Shown piece after piece: positions 17,174 through 26,200 of a stretch of 64,000 nt of DNA. Source of the DNA: Flavobacterium sp. CFS9. GTDB lineage: Bacteria; Bacteroidota; Bacteroidia; Flavobacteriales; Flavobacteriaceae. Both the position numbers and the translations under genes were made by a program. The stretch spans positions 5,208,001 through 5,272,000 of the forward strand of contig NZ_AP031573.1 in the NCBI RefSeq assembly GCF_041154745.1, read 5' to 3'. Position 1 is the stretch's first letter. Each line of letters opens with the position of its first letter. A model generated the notes under the pieces. The model made no database searches, was not told the origin of the DNA, and saw only the letters and a list, made by a program, of their open reading frames with translations.

Positions 17174-18118
17174 TTATTTCCCAAAACGATAACTGAGCAT
17201 CACTTTCACATAAGGCGTTTCTTTTGCTTTATAATTGCTAATGGTGTCATTATTAGAATTAAAAAGTGTGTATTTGTTGGCAAATCCTAAACCTCCCTGC
17301 AGTTGCAGCCAAAAACCATCAAAAAGACGTTGATTAATTTGCAGACCGCCATGGATTGCCGAAAACTGAGCATAATCGATCTCTTCTCCCTGATCATTCT
17401 TGTAGTTTTGTAAATTGTGAAGCGTCCAGTCAATCGAGCCGGCCAGACCCACTTGAGTATTATTACCCAGATTTCTAAAAACATTTACCCTTGGCCAGTA
17501 TATTTGAGCAAGCCACTTACCATTATTGCTCTTATAATCGAGAGATACTGCAGGTGTTATTAAAAACTTGCCAAAAGCATACATAACATGAGGACCAATT
17601 CCGATTTCGAGATTTGACTTTTCTCCAAACTTTCTCGAAACTCCAAAAATCCCATCGAATACCATATCGTTCATCGAAAACGAACTTTTAAAGTCAGAAC
17701 CAATTGTAGGTATCAAAACTCCAAAAGCAGCCCATCTTTTTCCAAAGGGATGGCGCACCACAATGGTAGGTTTGATTTCGTTTATCTTCTTGATGTAATT
17801 CGGACTAATTTCAATATCTCTGTCAAACGTAAAATCTAAAACACGGTAGTTAACCGTTCCGAGAATACGTGTTTTTCCAATTTTAAAAGAGGGTATTGGC
17901 AACCAGAAATCGTAAGTATTGTATTTGAATTTATTCCCGTAGTACGGATCTACAGCAGACAAATTCTTAAAGTTAGTTCTCCCATGCACAGTAATGCTCA
18001 TCCCGGCACCATCTGTTATTAATTGAGCGTAAAACCTATTTGGAAGACAAAAAAATAAGGTTAGTAAAACGAATGACAGTACTTTTTTCAAAATAACATT
18101 TATTAAATTTAAACACAC
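17174..18118 (-). CDS. DUF6268-type outer membrane beta-barrel protein
   Basis: The product (up to 314 residues) has a signal peptide ending near FYAQ and then alternating beta-strands with aromatic girdles, finishing in MLSYRFGK, a typical last barrel strand. It should be an outer-membrane protein of unknown transport role. No ATG is available at the 5' end. The GTG at 18118 or the TTG at 18091 are the candidate starts, and the TTG gives a conventional signal peptide beginning LKKVLSFVLL. It is the first gene of the export operon and is preceded by a small palindrome (CTAAGA / TCTTAG) near 18135-18149. Confidence 0.75.
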   Translation of the reverse strand: MCLNLINVILKKVLSFVLLTLFFCLPNRFYAQLITDGAGMSITVHGRTNFKNLSAVDPYYGNKFKYNTYDFWLPIPSFKIGKTRILGTVNYRVLDFTFDRDIEISPNYIKKINEIKPTIVVRHPFGKRWAAFGVLIPTIGSDFKSSFSMNDMVFDGIFGVSRKFGEKSNLEIGIGPHVMYAFGKFLITPAVSLDYKSNNGKWLAQIYWPRVNVFRNLGNNTQVGLAGSIDWTLHNLQNYKNDQGEEIDYAQFSAIHGGLQINQRLFDGFWLQLQGGLGFANKYTLFNSNNDTISNYKAKETPYVKVMLSYRFGK

Positions 18119-18198
18119 AAGCTGTATCAGCCCTCTAAGATTTTCTTAGGGCAAAGGTGCAGTTAAAACAATAATGGTTACTAGGATTTAGTTTGCCG

Positions 18199-19092
18199 TT
18201 ACTCGGACAAATCGTGCTTAAGTGAATTTCGGTACTGAGAAGGAGTCGTACCTGTTATTTTTTTGAAAAGGCGTCCAAAATAAGAAGGATCCTCGTAATT
18301 CAATGCAAAAGCAATTTCTGAAATATCTTTAGTCAAATCCTGCAAAAGTATCTGGCTTTGCAGAATACTCACATTGTTGATCCACTCTTTTGGAGCTATT
18401 CCGGTGGTTTGCTTGATACATCTATTGAGATAATTTACAGAGATTTTTAATTTATCAGCATAAAAGGTCACTGACTTATTCTCTGTATGATATTTATAAA
18501 CCAGCTCTTTAAAAGAAAAAGTGATCTCATTGTTGCGATGTATTGTTTTATTCAGTTCTTTATTCGAAAAAATAATTTTCTGAAAAGCCGCCTGCATGAT
18601 CGAATAACAAATTTCAATATTGGAATTTTCACTACGAAATTCCTCACTTAACAAACCAAACAAAGAATTAAGCCATATACTGGTCTCTTTAGGCAGTTTA
18701 AGAACCGAATTGGCGGCAAAAATCTGTATCAGCTCCTGTTTCGACAAAATATGATTCAGAACACTCTCCTCAAATAAAATAAAATGTCCCGTTATCATCT
18801 GATCAATTTCTTTCATTGCGGTAATATGTCCCTGTTTTACAAACAAAACATCATTTTCATTTATGGAAATCACTTCTTTGTCGACTTGCTGTTTGGCATA
18901 ACCTCTGGTAACATGAACCATAAAATTATAATCAGGCCTAAAAAGCGGGGTTGGAATCTGGATATACTCGGTTGTAGTATTTAAATCGTATATCTGTAAG
19001 GGAGATTTTAAGAAATCAAAGTCGAGAGAAGCATCAGACATAAATTGCTTTGGAAATTCTTCTGATGAAATAATTTTAATACTCTTACTCAT
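18199..19092 (-). CDS. AraC-family transcriptional regulator
   Basis: This 297-residue protein has an N-terminal cupin-like sensor region (about 30-160) and a C-terminal double helix-turn-helix (about 195-290). The latter holds the AraC signature ISEIAFALNYEDPSYFGRLFK followed by GTTPSQYR. It lies immediately upstream of the export operon on the same strand (80 bp before the DUF6268 gene), which makes it the likely regulator of that exporter, and it may be cotranscribed with it. The effector is unknown. Confidence 0.88.
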   Translation of the reverse strand: MSKSIKIISSEEFPKQFMSDASLDFDFLKSPLQIYDLNTTTEYIQIPTPLFRPDYNFMVHVTRGYAKQQVDKEVISINENDVLFVKQGHITAMKEIDQMITGHFILFEESVLNHILSKQELIQIFAANSVLKLPKETSIWLNSLFGLLSEEFRSENSNIEICYSIMQAAFQKIIFSNKELNKTIHRNNEITFSFKELVYKYHTENKSVTFYADKLKISVNYLNRCIKQTTGIAPKEWINNVSILQSQILLQDLTKDISEIAFALNYEDPSYFGRLFKKITGTTPSQYRNSLKHDLSE

Positions 19093-19170
19093 ACTTAAAA
19101 CTTAGATATTGAGCTGCAAACATAAGAAATGGTTCGATTACATCTGTAGAATACAACCAATTAAAATTAC

Positions 19171-19290
19171 CCCCCGCTCTACGAAGTGTATCTCAAAAGT
19201 GCTGCGCAAATGTCTCTGACTTTGTGCCCACTCTACGTAGTTTCTATCCCCACTCTACAAAGTGTACCTCACAAGCACTGTGCAAATGTA
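19171..19290. repeat. Degenerate ends of the MITE-like element
   Basis: Two partial units lie here. One, at 19171-19228, has the left-end sequence CCGCTCTACGAAG followed by a copy of the 27-bp end with one change. The second, near 19250-19290, is more diverged (ACTGTGCAAATG). They look like remnants of the element described at 19711, 20359 and 25598. Confidence 0.65.
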
Positions 19291-19315
19291 GATTAACTGC
19301 CCCCTTGTGTCGCTA

Positions 19316-19666
19316 TCAAATAGGATCAAACCATTCTTTTCGCTGAGCTACCGCTACTAAATGTTTTATTGTAAGTGCCGGCTTTAAAGGATATTCCACT
19401 TTATCAAAAAATAATCGAATAAAAATCAAACTCCTCCAAGAATACTCCGGATATATAAAATACTTATTAACGATAAAATTTGAATAATCAATATTATATT
19501 TTTTAAAAAACGTTTGCATTAAATTTTCAGCATCTAAGTCAAATATCTTATATCTCTCACTCCCTATATTTGTATCTAAATCTATATTTCTTATACCAGT
19601 AGATAATTTAAAGAAATTTACTATTTCCGTTTCTAATTGTTCCATCTTTTTAAGGTTTAAATCCAT
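19316..19666 (-). CDS. DUF1493 family protein (acyl-carrier-like fold)
   Basis: The 116-residue protein has the pattern of DUF1493: a helical start, a DLDAENLMQTFFKKYNIDYSNF block near residues 40-60, then an aromatic FIYPEYSW stretch and a basic C-terminus. The family resembles acyl carrier proteins, but the serine that would carry phosphopantetheine is not obvious here. Function unknown. The gene is isolated between repeat clusters on both sides, so it may have been carried in or stranded by rearrangement. Confidence 0.65.
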   Translation of the reverse strand: MDLNLKKMEQLETEIVNFFKLSTGIRNIDLDTNIGSERYKIFDLDAENLMQTFFKKYNIDYSNFIVNKYFIYPEYSWRSLIFIRLFFDKVEYPLKPALTIKHLVAVAQRKEWFDPI

Positions 19667-19710
19667 TATAAAGTATATTATCCCTGCTCTACGAAGCGTA
19701 TCTCACCAGC

Positions 19711-19935
19711 GCTGCGCAAATGTCTCTGACTTTGCGCCAACTTGCAATATCTAATTTAAAACATATAAGTAATAAAGTCTCAGACTTTAAAACTAAATTT
19801 CTTAGATGTAATTTCTAGAAAAGAAAAGATTTAAAACAGTATTAAAAAATAACGGTAAAAAGTCAGGAGACTTTTATAAACTGTAATAATTCACAAGTGC
19901 AAAAAAAAACGCAAAGTCAGAGACATTTGCGCAGC
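19711..19935. mobile_element. MITE-like element, copy 1 (225 bp, 27-bp terminal inverted repeats)
   Basis: The left end (19711-19737, beginning GCTGCGCAAATGTC) and the right end (19909-19935) are reverse complements over 27 bp with one mismatch. The interior is AT-rich and non-coding. The same element occurs at 20359 and 25598. There is no transposase, so it would be moved in trans, if at all. Confidence 0.85.
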
Positions 19936-20156
19936 TTTGGATTATGATCAGGATCTGAATTTTGATGCTAGTCTTTGCTCTTAAATTTGCCGTTACTATC
20001 CGCTGTTTTAAAATCCATCTTTATCCTTTTTTGTCACAAAAATTAAGATTATTAATTTTCTGTTTTTATCAAAAGCGGATTATTACTTTTGATAAAAACA
20101 GAATTATATTGCTGATTAAAAAACCAGAAAATGTTTTAGAAATCCAGCTTAAAGAA

Positions 20157-20225
20157 TTAGTCCTCCGCTTTTTTCAAATTGTCGTCCGGAATTCGATCAA
20201 TCAAATAGTTGTAGGGATCGATACC
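20157..20225 (-). pseudogene. Duplicated 3' fragment of the M1 peptidase gene
   Basis: These 69 bp repeat the final 23 codons and stop of the gene at 20804-24388 but are detached from the rest. The fragment has no start and is a by-product of the 541-bp duplication. Confidence 0.85.
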
Positions 20226-20246
20226 TCCCCGCTCTACAAAGTTTCT

Positions 20247-20331
20247 ATCCCCTCGCCGAGAATTGTTCTATTTTATCAGGTGAACAAATTTTTTATATTT
20301 TTAAATTTGTTACAAAAACGGTAACAAATTC
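20247..20331. repeat. 85-bp repeat with GTTAC-n7-GTAAC palindrome, copy 1
   Basis: The unit ends in a palindrome with arms AATTTGTTAC (20304-20313) and GTAACAAATT (20321-20330). A second copy is at 25932-26016. The palindrome looks like a repressor site or a short hairpin; here no gene is close by. Confidence 0.65.
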
Positions 20332-20332
20332 C

Positions 20333-20872
20333 CGCTCTACGAAGCGTATCTCACCAGCGCTGCGCAAATGTCTCTGACTTTGCGCCAACTTGCAATATCT
20401 AATTTAAAACATATAAGTAATAAAGTCTCAGACTTTAAAATTAAATTTCTTAGATGCAATTTCTAGAAAAGAAAAGATTTAAAACAGTATTAAAAAATAA
20501 CGGTAAAAAGTCAGGAGACTTTTATAAACTGTAATAATTCACAAGTGCAAAAAAAAGCGCAAAGTCAGAGACATTTGCGCAGCTTTGGATTATGATCAGG
20601 ATCTGAATTTTGATGCTAGTCTTTGCTCTTAAATTTGCCGTTACTATCCGCTGTTTTAAAATCCATCTTTATCCTTTTTTGTCACAAAAATTAAGATTAT
20701 TAATTTTCTGTTTTTATCAAAAGCGGATTATTACTTTTGATAAAAACAGAATTATATTGCTGATTAAAAAACCAGAAAATGTTTTAGAAATCCGCTTAAA
20801 GAATTAGTCCTCCGCTTTTTTCAAATTGTCGTCCGGAATTCGATCAATCAAATAGTTGTAGGGATCGATACC
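20333..20872. repeat. 541-bp direct repeat, copy B
   Basis: This is the counterpart of 19685-20225. It includes MITE copy 2 and overlaps the true 3' end of the M1 peptidase gene, so this copy is in the ancestral context. Confidence 0.9.
20359..20583. mobile_element. MITE-like element, copy 2
   Basis: Length 225 bp, with ends at 20359-20385 and 20557-20583 that are perfect 27-bp inverted repeats. It is almost identical to copy 1 because both lie in the 541-bp duplication. Confidence 0.88.
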
Positions 20873-23800
20873 AGCTTCAAAAGGTTTCTCTTTAGTCTTG
20901 AAAACGTACACATTATTCTTTTTTGTTATTTTCAGTCTTTTGTAAACCAAAACCTTACCCAAGCCAGAATCATCTTTTGGTTCTGCAAAAACAGCAATAT
21001 CAATATAATCAGCAATAGGTACCTGGGTTTCTTTTCCAAGTGCATCCGACCTGAATTTTTCTGAAGTCGTTTTTAACGTGATTTCGTACTCAGCGCCTAC
21101 TTTTTTATACTTAGCTTCCAGCATTCGGTTTGAAAACAATGTGATGTTCTCGAACATATCCGAAATCAAATACTGCAAACTATCCGGAGTCACTTTGCGT
21201 AATTCGTTTACTACGTCTATCGAAGTTGGAAATGGCGGTTTTTTATAGGCATAAGTATCAACCAAATTTTTCAAAGCTTGATTTACCTTTTTCTCCCCGA
21301 TCATTTCTTTTAGATAATACATGACCACACTTGCTTTTTCATAATGAATGTATTGCTGATGCTCGGTTTTCATCAAAGGCTGTTCTCCTTCAAGCTCAGA
21401 ACTACGGCCTCTTAAATAATGATCCATCTCATACTTCAGGAATTTTTTCATTTTGTCTTTTCCATACTCTTTTTCCATGACCATCAAAGCAGAATATTGT
21501 GCGAAACCTTCACTAAACATTTCGCTTCCCTGCATATTGGCACCGCAAACCTGATGCGCCCAATACTGATGTGCCATTTCGTGTGCCGTAACATAATAAA
21601 CCTGGTCAATATCATCTTTTTTAACTTTACTTAAATCAATGATAAAACCGATACCTTCACTAAAAGGCATAGTACCCGGAAAAGCTTGTGCAAAACTTTC
21701 ATATCTTGGAAACTCAATAATTCTGCATTGTTTATGGTAGTATGGCCCAAAGTTTTTAGTGTAATATTCTAATGATTTCTCTATGCTTTTGAGCATATTA
21801 GGAACGTTATAAGCATGTTCCTTGTCGTAATAAACTTCCAGATCTATACCATTCCATTTTTTACGGGCTATTTCATATTTTGCAGAAATAAAGGAATAAA
21901 AATTCAATGATTTTTGATCCAATTTGTAATTGAAATACTTTCTTCCGTTAGCTTCCCAGGTTTTTAATAGTGAGCCCGGGGCAATAGCAGTTTGGTTCGG
22001 TGCTGTGCTTATCGTTGTATTCACCTCAACCCAATCCGAGTCATTACCAAGGTATGTGTTTCCTCTATCCAAAAGATTGTTCTCATTCAGTTTTGGCATT
22101 ATTTCTCTCTTTGGCAAATTCAGTTTGATTCGTTCGTTTTTATCTGAAATCTCCATATTGCGATTGTATCCCAAAGATGGTACAATATCTAAATTATTGA
22201 AGAAAGTCCCGTTTTGTGTCAGTTGTGTAAAAGTCACTTCATTTTCGAATCCTTTTGTCAATTTCCATAAATCGATAGTAATCTTAATAGAATCATTGGG
22301 CAATAAAGGTTTGTTTAATGCATAAATCTGATAATTTAAGCGGGAATCTTTTAGTTTCACTTTTGCTCCGGCGATACTCATTTTTATACTATCGGATAGT
22401 TGTGGCATTGTAAAATGGAGTTCTCGTATAGCTACAGTAGATTTGTTTTTCGCCCAAGCTTCTATTTTTGCAGTCATGTCTCGTTTTTCCGGCACAAGGT
22501 CAATAGTGTAATTGAATTTATAAAAACGAGGCTGTACCAGATGTTCAAACTTTTTATACTTTTTCTCATACTCCACTTGTTTGTTCTCCTCTTCTTTTGA
22601 AGAATCGTAAGTGTTTAAAACTTTGGTATTGTAATAAACAAAACTACCGCAAAGTGCAAATGCAATCAAACTAATGGCTATTGAAATCTTATTTTTTCTA
22701 AGTTGTTTTTTTGCATTTACCCATCTGTATTTAAATTGCTGTTCTTTACCACGAACATAAAATGCGTTAATGACAAAACACAAAATCAAACAAAACAGCG
22801 TCCAGTATATATTGAACCAAATGGCAGAGGTTACAAAAGGACCAAATCCATTCATGTCTGAGTAAGTAATAGCAGGTGTGTTGCCAAAATTCAACATATT
22901 GCTATTAATTTTAAGTACCCCCCAAATGAAATCATTAACGATAATAAAAGTGACAAAAGCAAAATAAGCAATATATCGGTTGTTGATTAAATAATGGAAC
23001 AACAAAGAAATTACCGCCATAAAAGAATAGCTCAGTAAAGACACTACCATTATTGATTTTAGGTAAACATCTAATTTGTAATTGTAGTATCCATAAGCCG
23101 TTTGTGACACAATCCCAACAATTATTGTAAAAGCCAAAACAATGGCCATAGCAATAATAAGAGCCATCAATTTAGAGGAGAATAAAACACCTGTTCGGAT
23201 TGGTGTGGCATCTTGAATTTCATTGATTTTGGCATCGCGCTCTTTCCAAACCAGAACACCAGTATAAAAAGTAATAAATCCGATCATAAAAATGCCAAAA
23301 GCCCCTTTTATAGTATCGATTACATTATAGGTAACAGGATATTGAGCAGTTCCGTAATTACCTGTAAAACTTGTAAGGCCTGCAATCAAATTAATTATTC
23401 CAATGGCCATAATGATAATAAAGGTTGGATTTTTGACGATCGATTTAGTTTCAAATTTCACTAAACTCCAAAAAGTATGTATCGAAAAAGTACTGGCTTT
23501 GGGAGTTTCGAATACCACATTTGAAACAACAACCGGAGGTTCGGATACTTTTGATTTTTTACTCTCTTTCTTTTTTTCTTTTTTAGCATTAAAAGAAAAT
23601 TTAAAATAAACTGCCACTAAAATAACCAAACTGATTCCTATCCAAATCAAACGATTCGTCAATAAGTCGCCATGTAAAGAGACTGCGTTCAGGTTTTTTT
23701 CAGCAACAGTAACATACTTGGTCATAATATTAAACGGACGAAGCCCAAAAGGATCTAGTAAATTGGCTAACCATTCTTTATGAATATCTTTGGTAAATCC

Positions 23801-24388
23801 GGAGGAAACCACATAGAATACCAAAATAAGCATAGAGCCAATAAAGGATATTATGTTACTTCTGAAAATAATGGCTAAAACAAAGAGTAATACCCCCGAG
23901 ATAATCACATTTGGAATCCCAAAAACTAATAAGCCCTGCAGGTGTCCGGACCAAATGATTTCGCCAAATCTTTCCGGGGGACACATATTAAAAATTGGTG
24001 CCAGTACCGGAGCAATCAGAGCGCCCAAGGAAACTCCAAGCAAAGGAATTACGGAAACGATCGCTGCTCCAATAAATTTTCCAAAATAATAATCCCTTTT
24101 TTTGATTGGAGAGGAGAATATAAACTGATACATTCCGCTTTGAAAATCACGATTGGCCGTGGCATTCATAAAGGCTGTAGTCATCAATAAACAAATCACC
24201 GAAATCAAACCATAGAAGCGTTCTATTACAAAAGGGGCATTTTTGTGTATGTTACCAATGCTTCCACCAATGGTAACCTGCTCAGATCCAACAGCAAAAA
24301 ATACGATCACGGTATTAATGAGCAAAAAGATCCATATCATTGGTGTTTGCAACCAATATTTTAGTTCGTAACGAATAAATTTCCACAT
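20804..24388 (-). CDS. ABC transporter permease fused to an M1-family aminopeptidase
   Basis: This 1194-residue protein has two ABC-2-type membrane blocks (about residues 15-265 and 310-590, about twelve helices). A periplasmic or extracytoplasmic M1 metallopeptidase domain follows (about 640-1170). The zinc site is visible as HEMAHQYWAH with the downstream glutamate in SEGFAQY. The fusion is a known architecture in Bacteroidota. The ATPase gene at 24484-25365 is immediately upstream on the same strand and should energise it. The substrate is unknown; a peptide is plausible given the peptidase. Its final codons lie inside a 541-bp duplicated segment. Confidence 0.9.
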   Translation of the reverse strand: MWKFIRYELKYWLQTPMIWIFLLINTVIVFFAVGSEQVTIGGSIGNIHKNAPFVIERFYGLISVICLLMTTAFMNATANRDFQSGMYQFIFSSPIKKRDYYFGKFIGAAIVSVIPLLGVSLGALIAPVLAPIFNMCPPERFGEIIWSGHLQGLLVFGIPNVIISGVLLFVLAIIFRSNIISFIGSMLILVFYVVSSGFTKDIHKEWLANLLDPFGLRPFNIMTKYVTVAEKNLNAVSLHGDLLTNRLIWIGISLVILVAVYFKFSFNAKKEKKKESKKSKVSEPPVVVSNVVFETPKASTFSIHTFWSLVKFETKSIVKNPTFIIIMAIGIINLIAGLTSFTGNYGTAQYPVTYNVIDTIKGAFGIFMIGFITFYTGVLVWKERDAKINEIQDATPIRTGVLFSSKLMALIIAMAIVLAFTIIVGIVSQTAYGYYNYKLDVYLKSIMVVSLLSYSFMAVISLLFHYLINNRYIAYFAFVTFIIVNDFIWGVLKINSNMLNFGNTPAITYSDMNGFGPFVTSAIWFNIYWTLFCLILCFVINAFYVRGKEQQFKYRWVNAKKQLRKNKISIAISLIAFALCGSFVYYNTKVLNTYDSSKEEENKQVEYEKKYKKFEHLVQPRFYKFNYTIDLVPEKRDMTAKIEAWAKNKSTVAIRELHFTMPQLSDSIKMSIAGAKVKLKDSRLNYQIYALNKPLLPNDSIKITIDLWKLTKGFENEVTFTQLTQNGTFFNNLDIVPSLGYNRNMEISDKNERIKLNLPKREIMPKLNENNLLDRGNTYLGNDSDWVEVNTTISTAPNQTAIAPGSLLKTWEANGRKYFNYKLDQKSLNFYSFISAKYEIARKKWNGIDLEVYYDKEHAYNVPNMLKSIEKSLEYYTKNFGPYYHKQCRIIEFPRYESFAQAFPGTMPFSEGIGFIIDLSKVKKDDIDQVYYVTAHEMAHQYWAHQVCGANMQGSEMFSEGFAQYSALMVMEKEYGKDKMKKFLKYEMDHYLRGRSSELEGEQPLMKTEHQQYIHYEKASVVMYYLKEMIGEKKVNQALKNLVDTYAYKKPPFPTSIDVVNELRKVTPDSLQYLISDMFENITLFSNRMLEAKYKKVGAEYEITLKTTSEKFRSDALGKETQVPIADYIDIAVFAEPKDDSGLGKVLVYKRLKITKKNNVYVFKTKEKPFEAGIDPYNYLIDRIPDDNLKKAED

Positions 24389-24483
24389 AATTTTTTATTT
24401 AAAAATAGCTAATAGATTGATGTTAAGTAATACTGAAATTTTAGTCTAAGTTTCTAGATACTAACCATTCAGCATCTTTATTT

Positions 24484-25365
24484 TTAAACTAATTCGTTTA
24501 ATTTTGCAAAAAACACATCTTCGAGATTTTCCTCTGCCGGACTAAATCCGTTATTCAAATGAGTATCAGAAAAAACGTGGATTAAAGGTTGCCCACCCAC
24601 TAATTTATTCGAGATTACTTTATAGTCTTTTTGATATTCAGGTAATTCCAGTTTCGTTACTTTTTTCTCCCAAACTTTGTTTTTTACTTGTAGTAAAGCA
24701 TCATCAGTATTACCGCTAAATAGTACTTTGCCCTGGTTCATTATTGCCATTTCTGTGCAAAGTTCACGAACATCCTGAACAATATGAGTGGAAAGGATCA
24801 CAACAGTGTTCTCTCCTATTTCACTCAAAATATTATAAAAACGATTTCTTTCACCAGGATCCAATCCCGCAGTTGGTTCATCTACAATGACCAATTGCGG
24901 ATTTCCGATTAAACATTGTGCAATTCCAAAACGCTGGCGCATCCCTCCGCTATAACTCCCTACAGCATTTTTTCGATGTTCCCAAAGATTGACTTTAACC
25001 AGCAATTGTTCTATAATTTGTTTACGGTCTGATTTTTTATCAAATCCTTTCAACAGTGCTAAATGATCCAAAAGTTCGACAGCCGAGGTTCTTGGATATA
25101 CACCAAATTCTTGTGGCAAATAGCCTAGAACTTTACGAACTGCTTCTTTGTTATTTAGAACATCTATATCTCCAAGGGTTACTGAACCACTGTCAACATC
25201 TTGTAAAGTGGCCAATGTTCGCATCAAAGAAGATTTTCCTGCTCCGTTTGGCCCTAGCAATCCAAACATTCCTTTTTTAATGTGAAGCGAAACACCGTTC
25301 AGTGCATGCACACCATTACTATATTGTTTGTCCAGATTTTTAATGATTAATTCCATACTATTCAT
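24484..25365 (-). CDS. ABC transporter ATPase, partner of the permease/peptidase fusion
   Basis: The 293-residue ATPase shows Walker A GPNGAGKSS (near residue 36), signature YSGGMRQR (near 139), Walker B LVIVDEPTAGLD (near 158) and H-loop ILSTHI. It is of the ABC-2 exporter (CcmA/NatA) type with a C-terminal extension of about 75 residues. The gene is 95 bp upstream of the fusion gene. A MELI start three codons in is possible instead of MNSMELI. Confidence 0.9.
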   Translation of the reverse strand: MNSMELIIKNLDKQYSNGVHALNGVSLHIKKGMFGLLGPNGAGKSSLMRTLATLQDVDSGSVTLGDIDVLNNKEAVRKVLGYLPQEFGVYPRTSAVELLDHLALLKGFDKKSDRKQIIEQLLVKVNLWEHRKNAVGSYSGGMRQRFGIAQCLIGNPQLVIVDEPTAGLDPGERNRFYNILSEIGENTVVILSTHIVQDVRELCTEMAIMNQGKVLFSGNTDDALLQVKNKVWEKKVTKLELPEYQKDYKVISNKLVGGQPLIHVFSDTHLNNGFSPAEENLEDVFFAKLNELV

Positions 25366-25597
25366 TTTAATTGATTGATAATAAATACTTAAGACGATAA
25401 CCTCATTTATTTGTTACAGCCTTGATGTTAGATTTACTATTGATTAGAAATACTATTCGTTTTTTTTTCATGCATCAAAGCTTTCACCTGGACCTAAGCT
25501 GCTTAAAACACTGATTACCAGTAATAAAATAAAATATATTTCTCTAAAATACTATGGAGATCTAAAATCCCCGCTCTACGAAGTATATCTCTCCAGC

Positions 25598-25824
25598 GCT
25601 GCGCAAATGTCTCTGACTTTGCGCCAACTTGCAATATCTAATTTAAAACATATCAGTAATAAAGTCTCAGACTTTAAAACTAAATTTCTTAGATGTAATT
25701 TCCAGAAAAGAAAAGATTTAAAACAGTATTAAAAAATAACGGTAAAAAGTCAGGAGACTTTTATAAACTGTAATAATTCATAAGTGCAAAAAAAAAAGCG
25801 CAAAGTCAGAGACATTTGCGCAGC
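25598..25824. mobile_element. MITE-like element, copy 3
   Basis: Length 227 bp, with perfect 27-bp inverted ends at 25598-25624 and 25798-25824. The right flank differs from the other two copies, so this is an independent insertion. The left flank sequence CCGCTCTACGAAG is shared with them, which suggests the mobile unit extends about 30 bp further left. Confidence 0.88.
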
Positions 25825-25931
25825 TTTGGTAAATCACGTTTTCCTAATGTATACATCGACCAGTTGCTGCGTGTAACCTGCAACAGCATGGTTATTATGA
25901 GTTTGAAGTCGAAAGACATTTACAAAGTTTT

Positions 25932-26016
25932 ATTCCCTAGCGAAGGATTGTACTAATTTACCAGGTGAACAATTTTTTTATATTTTTAAATTTGTTACAA
26001 AAACGGTAACAAATTT
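25932..26016. promoter_or_regulatory. 85-bp repeat with GTTAC-n7-GTAAC palindrome, copy 2
   Basis: Arms AAATTTGTTAC (25988-25998) and GTAACAAATTT (26006-26016) form a perfect 11-bp palindrome with a 7-nt centre. It lies 185 bp upstream of the ChrB-like/AraC gene, so an operator is possible, but the second copy at 20247 lies far from any start. The rest of the 25366-26200 gap holds MITE copy 3 and no gene that I can support. Confidence 0.5.
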
Positions 26017-26200
26017 TTATTTTTTATCATTTTGTTCCATTTCTTGTAACAAAATAATTTTTTAGACGATTTTGTTTCAATTAAATAAAATTCTCCCCGC
26101 TCTACAAAGTATACTTCATAAGCGCTGTGCATTCTCACTAGCTGACACTTAAATAATAAAAAAATGTACCTTAGCACGCATTCTAAAAAACAATTGATTT

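Larger units (their letters stand above)
19685..20225. repeat. 541-bp direct repeat, copy A (duplicated gene end plus MITE)
   Basis: This segment is nearly identical to 20333-20872, offset by 647-648 bp, with only a few changes (for example AATCCAGC against AATCCGC). It contains one MITE-like element, the adjoining non-coding DNA, and the last 23 codons of the M1 peptidase gene. It ends abruptly at GATACC. Confidence 0.9.

Noticed and set aside
12352..19092. The TolC/ABC export operon as the dedicated exporter of the NRPS product
   Set aside because: It lies about 10 kb from the nearest synthetase gene with unrelated modules between and its own AraC regulator; nothing in the sequence links them.
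19681..25824. CRISPR array
   Set aside because: The repeats are 225 bp long with inverted ends and irregular spacing, with no short regularly spaced direct repeats or cas genes.
25995..26177. A 60-codon minus-strand frame upstream of the ChrB-like gene
   Set aside because: It covers the repeated palindrome and AT-rich leader and has no conserved character.
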